Source: Meloidogyne chitwoodi
Lineage: Eukaryota; Nematoda; Chromadorea; Rhabditida; Meloidogynidae
Assembly: GCA_015183035.1 (NCBI GenBank)
Contig: JACZZP010000017.1
Location: 806,001-870,000, forward strand
Direction of reading: 5' to 3'
DNA: 64,000 nucleotides
Shown: positions 59,080-64,000 of the stretch, one piece after another
Layout: each line of letters begins with the position of its first letter
How positions within the stretch are numbered: position 1 is the first letter of the stretch
The notes under the pieces: generated by a model
Told to the model about the DNA's origin: nothing
Databases searched by the model: none
Seen by the model: only the letters and a program-made list of their open reading frames with translations
Program-made: the position numbers and the translations under genes

Positions 59080-62000
59080 TTTTGTATGACTCGAAAAGAG
59101 TCGATTTTTTTACAAAATTTTATTTTAAAAAATTTAATTTCATAATAAATAATAATAATATTTTTAAATAAATATTAGAGATTAAGTTTTCTTAATTTTA
59201 AAAATAAAATTAATTTATAAAAAAAATTAATAGAAATGCTAATAAATTTAAAGTATATTTACTCATTTAAAAAATAACTAAATTTGTTTACTTTTTTAAG
59301 ATTAAGAAAATAAAATATTATAAAAAAATTCTGTTATAAGGTCAATCAAAGATCAATTAAAAATTTTTTTATTTTCATAAAGGAGATAAAAAAGGAAATA
59401 TTAAAAAAAAAAAGAGATAATAATAATTTAAAAAATTTGAATAAATAATTAGTGTAAAACATTAAATAAATAATAACTATAATTCTTTGCTATTTTTTAT
59501 TTTAAAAATATTTAAAAAATTAAAAAAAAACATTTTTTACTAGATTATACGATAAAATGATTTTAAAATTTAAAAATAAAATTAAAAAAGAAAAAAGTTC
59601 TTTTTTAATTTTATTCTCTTTTAATTAATAAAATGTTGCTAATCCTTTACTACCTGCTTAAAAAATTTTTTTTTTTTGATCATTTATTTTTATAAAATTT
59701 GTTTGTCAATAGAATAAAAAAACATGTAAAACATAGAAATAAAATAAATATTTAAAAAAAAAGAATTTAATTTTAGTTTGTTTTAAGAATTAATTACAAA
59801 ATATATTTAATTTTAAAATATATTCTTGAAAAAACTTGAATTTTTAATAAAGAAATAAATATATTAATTAATTAATTATTTTAAAATATTTTTTTGTATA
59901 AAATTTTTTTAAATAAAATATAATAATATTTATTTAAATTAAATATTCTCATTTAATAAATAAATATATACGGTGGTCTTTCTATTTTCTCTCTCTTTTA
60001 TGTTTTCAGTGATGAGCTAACCTTTCCTTATAAAGAATTAAGTTACTAAATAAAGTTACATAAATGTTAGAGGCCAGTGCAGAACCGGATCTTGAGACAG
60101 GAGTTTACAGGATTCTGTGCCAAAATCCTGTTATTTTTAAGATTTACAGGATTAATCCTGTTAAGTCCTGTCCTGTTAAGATATTTTTTTCCAAACCGTT
60201 ACAGGTCATGAAAATGCGATTTTGCTAATAAATATAATAAATAAATAAAAAAGAAATGATAAAAACAATTAAGTAATAATTTTTAAATGTAAAATATATT
60301 TTTTATTTTTATAAGAAATTAAAATTATTAATATACAAAAATTAGGCAAAAAAAAAAAGAAATATAATATCTAAATAATTAACATATAAATAACCTTTTT
60401 ATGTTTGATATATTGCGCAAGTAGAGAGAGTTTCCTTGTAAATTTGTCTCAGAGAATGTAAGTTGTAGAAGAAAAAGTGGGTTTTTTTAGTTGAAGGACA
60501 AAAAATAAGGGAAAAAAGCGGAAAGAGGAGTGCCAAAAGAAAATTTAAAAAAGGCACTAGAAGACAAAAAAACTCAAAAATAAAACCCAAAAGATCAACT
60601 TTTAAAAAATATCAACAAATTCTCATTAAGTATATTAATAAAGAATTATTTTGATATTTTATATATATTTTTAATTAATTATTATATAATAAATATATAT
60701 ATTCTTATTTAGTAAGGGTGTGTGTATTAAAACAATAAAACCAAAAAAGATCCAAAACTCTCACCATTCCTCAATTTTTATATTTGTTTGTTTGTTTAAC
60801 ACGTTGTCAAGGAGTTTAAAAAATGAACTGCCAACAATTGGGAAATTAAGAGGAAAAATAGTTTGTTTATAAGCGATCCAATGAAAAAAAAAAAAAGAAA
60901 AGTGTTAAGAAAAAAGACAAAGCTGGTAATATTATAGTAGAATGGTTTGAGTTATTTTCACCCCCATCCTATCCAAGTCCTTCTCTCATTTTTTAACTCT
61001 TAAAATTTTTTCCCATATTAAAAAAAAATTTAATTAATTGAATTATATAAGCGACACGCTAACCAAACTTTTATTAATTTATTCACGCAGAACTTAAAAA
61101 AGAGAAAAAGTGTAAGCAAGTTTTAATACATATTTTTCGGTACTTTCCCGTTATGCCCACAAAAGTCCGCAAGTTGAAATATTTTGCATATTTAGAACTA
61201 GACGTTCGTATTAAACTAAAAAACTTCAAAAAACATAATTTCAAACATTTTTCTAAAGAATTTTCTTCTCAATGATTTGAGGAAAAACTGATAAATTTCC
61301 ATATAAATTGGATATTCCAAAGGAAAAGTTGAAAGAATAAGATACTGGTACTGATTTTAGTTTTGACGAGTGATTAAAAAGAGAATATTTTTTAAATATT
61401 AAATTATTCAATATTTATACTTATTATTCTTATATTCTCAGGAGAAGGCAAAAACAATAATTGCTCAGAGATTGAAAAAAAGGCCGTCTCTTTTTTAATT
61501 TTTAAATTAGCTTAATTTTTAAAGTTATATTGAAGCTTATGAGGGTATTTCTATGCTTAATAAAACAAAGATGTTGTTTAGTATATTGTTAAAATTAATT
61601 TTTGTATAAATAATTTTAAAAAATAATTTAATATTTTCGAAAATTAAAAAATTAATTGGTCAAAAAACAATCTTAATCGATGAAATAATTTTTAATGAAA
61701 GCTATTAGCTACAAACAATTAGATGAATAAATTGTATAAAATTAGTGGTTCATTTGTTTAATGAATAGGAAATTAAAAAATATCTTCTTTTAATTGTATA
61801 AGCATTATATTGGTGAAATAATATAAACATCTTGTATTAAAGTTAAAATGACCAAACTTAATTTTTTAAATAAAAATACAAAAAAATAATTTAAGTAAAT
61901 GAAAGCAATTGCAAATAAACAATAAGTTTATGATAAAAAAAACAATCTGGAAAGAGATTTAAATTGAAGTGCCTGTAATTAAGAGAATAAAAAGGCAAAA

Positions 62001-62113
62001 AATAGAGAATTTAGACAAAAAGTCGAACATATTTTTAAAAAAGTTGAAAAAAAGACAATAAATTAAATAGAATTTAAAAATCTCGATATAAATAATAAAA
62101 ATTCATACAAATT
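59080..62113. other. 3-kb AT-rich intergenic region
   Basis: No gene recognised. It includes the AMT upstream region and the DEAD-box downstream region. A GC-richer patch at about 60060-60220 holds short inverted ACAGGATT/AATCCTGT words (listed separately). A short minus-strand frame at 60399-60590 is hydrophobic and without similarity. The rest is A/T-rich simple sequence. Confidence 0.6.
60098..60182. repeat. Clustered ACAGGATT / AATCCTGT words
   Basis: Within 85 bases the word ACAGGATT occurs twice and its reverse complement AATCCTGT twice, with further AAATCCTGT, AAGTCCTGT and TCCTGTTAAG variants. The pattern could form a stem-loop or be a relic of a repeat element. Nothing else identifies it. 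Confidence 0.55.
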
Positions 62114-64000
62114 TTAAAGAGACCAAATAGAATTGGAAAATTTGTTTTTAATATTTTCATTTTCCCACTCTGTGTCATAGTCCAATTGTTCTGATTGTGA
62201 GATTGAATGTTGATAAGCAGAAGAGGAGTCATTAGTAAATTTGCTACGAACTTCAGATAATCTTTCCTGCATTTCTCTCAAAAAATTAGGAACTCGTTGT
62301 TTTGAGTTTTCAAGTTGCTAAAATGGATTATTATTTTTACGATAATCTAAAATATTTAACTAAAATAATTCTCTCTTATAGAAAACATGAAATTATGTTT
62401 ATTATTGTTAGAATCAAATTTTTATAAATATGAAAGTATATTTACCTCAATCAAAAATTCAGTCTGCATTTCGTCATTGCGCGAGTTTGGATCGAAAAAT
62501 ACATAAGCACATCCATTCTCAGTCCCTATACGACCAGTTCTACCTATTCTATGCACATATTCCTGATAACGTTCAACTGGCGGTAATTCATAAAGAATCT
62601 AAAATGTTACATTAAGAACGAAAGGAATTATTTTATTTGACATTATGAGGGCAAATAGACTTAAAATTTAATAAAATATTACTCACAATATTTTTAACCC
62701 TAGGAAAATTCATTCCTCTTGCAATAACATCAGTCCCAATAAGAATATTCCACTTTCCTGCCTTAAAATCTTCTACTGCTTTGCAACGTTGTTCCATTAG
62801 ACGATGACTTAATAAAATTTTTTATAAATTTAAAAATAATAAATATTACCTATTAATACTCATTGCACGAAAGCCTTTATCGCTAAAAATTATAGCGATA
62901 CGATCACTAATTCTAGCTGTATTGACAAAAATTAATGTACGTTGAGTGTCATAACAAAAAATCTCTAAAAGTAAAAACTAGGATTTATTTAAAGAGAATA
63001 TCAACTTCTTTCTTTTATTCTAGAATTATATCGAAAATTTTCTACTATAAATACACCCCCATGCCCTTGGTTGGTGTACATATTAATAGAAATACAAAAT
63101 ATGTAATAATTAGAAGTTAAAAATAATTTTTTTATTAAACCTCCATTTAATGGTTCCACTTTTGTTGAAATAGATTCCACAAGTTGTATTAACATTTTAA
63201 TTCTTGGACTATGTCCAAATTTAGCGTCTACTTTGCAAATTCTTTGACAAACATGAGCAACTGCTTGATTGGGTGTACCAACATTTACTTTATAGAAACC
63301 TTTTTTTAAATACTTATGTATAACAGCGTCTGCATCAGCTGCAAGTGTTGCACTGAACATAAAAGTTCGAAAGTGATTATTCTAAAATTATAAATTAATT
63401 TAAAATAAATAAAATATACATTTTGCTTGTGCATTTTATTAAACAAATCCTGTAATAGAGTAGCAAAATCCACTTCCTGTTAAATAGTAATAAAATAAAA
63501 AAGTTAGTAGAGTACTTTAAAATTTCTTCATTGTGTTAAAAAAATGTAATATTTTGACCCTATAGAACTACAATGTTCCTAAAAAATTTTTTAGAAACAA
63601 ACCATAATAAACTTATCAGCCTCGTCAATAACAATGAAATGAATAGAATCCACTAAAGTCCATCCATCGTCCAGATATTGCCTTAAACGTCCAGGTGTAA
63701 TGACGAGAATATCACAACCATCTAACAATTGCTTCCTACTCTCAGGCCAAGGTAATTGACCTCGAGCATATGCTACACCAACCTCTGTCTCTTAAATAAT
63801 CCTTTATGAAAAGTATATTAAATAAAAATAGTTACCAAGAGCCAACGTTTTGGCTAAATTGTAGAGTTGATCAATTAATTCCTTCGTGTGAGCAATAATG
63901 ATAGCCAATGGAGAATTTGTGTTTTTAGCATGAACCGATCCATTAGGGTTAAGCCGTAATCCTTGTAATTGATTAATAATAGGAATTAAGAATGAAGCAG
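62114..64000 (-). CDS. DEAD-box RNA helicase, VASA/DDX3-like (5' end beyond the window)
   Basis: About nine minus-strand exons; the N-terminus and motif I lie off the right edge. Visible in order: ASFLIPIINQL after the Walker A site, an Ia-like AIIIAHTKELIDQL (PTREL expected), LVITPGRLRQYL (Ib), VIDEADKF (II), FMFSATLAADADA (III), TLIFVNTARISDR (IV), LIGTDVIARGMNF (V) and EYVHRIGRTGRIG (VI). The C-terminal run FLIEQLENSKQRVPNFLREM resembles the end of the DDX3/VASA core, hence the family guess. These proteins unwind RNA using ATP. The tail ends in a Ser/Asp/Glu-rich stretch with a Trp near the stop (SNSIWSL), as in VASA. Motif Ia lacks the usual Pro and Arg; motif V has GMN for GLD. Confidence 0.85.

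Overview
This is nuclear DNA from a nematode, most likely a plant-parasitic tylenchid (root-knot type) or close relative. The evidence is a Major Sperm Protein gene at 45.4-45.8 kb (a nematode-restricted family), very AT-rich DNA, many short (about 30-60 nt) GT-AG introns, very tight same-strand gene clusters that look like operons, and best family resemblance to C. elegans-type genes (IL-17 receptor ILCR, TWK channel, JMJD-2, ULP-3). Species is inferred, not proven.

Layout. 1-11.4 kb: extremely AT-rich, minus strand; a broken or complex PDE3-like gene, a two-pore K+ channel subunit with altered pore loops, a small secreted Cys-rich protein, and a dual-specificity phosphatase-like pseudoenzyme; the proteins are full of Asn/Lys/Ile runs. 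12.2-14 kb: two inverted-repeat elements, one a 1.17-kb palindrome with a tRNA-like sequence in each arm. 14.3-14.8 kb: an EGF-domain membrane protein (plus). 15.3-22.0 kb: minus-strand cluster ulp-3-like > mrps-16 > ilcr-like > C2H2 zinc finger, divergent from a plus-strand cluster, ankyrin protein > ARMT1 (22.1-25.6 kb). 26.2-29.0 kb: methylcrotonyl-CoA carboxylase beta (minus). 29.1-32.2 kb: transposon island with a minisatellite-bearing inverted-repeat element followed by a decayed Mutator-like element with a 9-bp target duplication. 32.4-36.4 kb: KDM4/JMJD-2 demethylase (plus). 36.6-37.1 kb: rpl-34 (minus). 37.5-40.0 kb: a threonyl-tRNA synthetase consisting only of catalytic and anticodon-binding domains (plus). 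40-45.4 kb: AT-rich, with a small EGF-like membrane protein and a Cys/Gln/Asn-rich small protein. 45.4-53.4 kb: minus-strand cluster mtch > ALG2 mannosyltransferase > PheRS beta > TMCO1 > MSP. 54.1-54.5 kb: foldback element with short tandem repeats and an 8-9 bp target duplication. 54.7-59.1 kb: ammonium transporter with a long tail (minus). 59.1-62.1 kb: gene-empty AT-rich DNA. 62.1-64 kb: 3' part of a DEAD-box helicase (minus), cut by the window edge.

The genes do not form one pathway. They are a mixture of housekeeping functions (translation, N-glycosylation, mitochondrial import and leucine catabolism) in compact, probably polycistronic clusters, and signalling or membrane genes sitting alone in AT-rich spacers. 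The most unusual content is (i) a family of inverted-repeat transposons whose termini carry degenerate short tandem repeats, (ii) the tRNA-bearing palindrome, and (iii) several enzyme or channel relatives that lack a canonical key residue or domain (K2P pores, DSP catalytic Cys, ULP oxyanion Gln, ThrRS editing domain). Gene boundaries are splice-model estimates made by eye; starts and stops are read directly.
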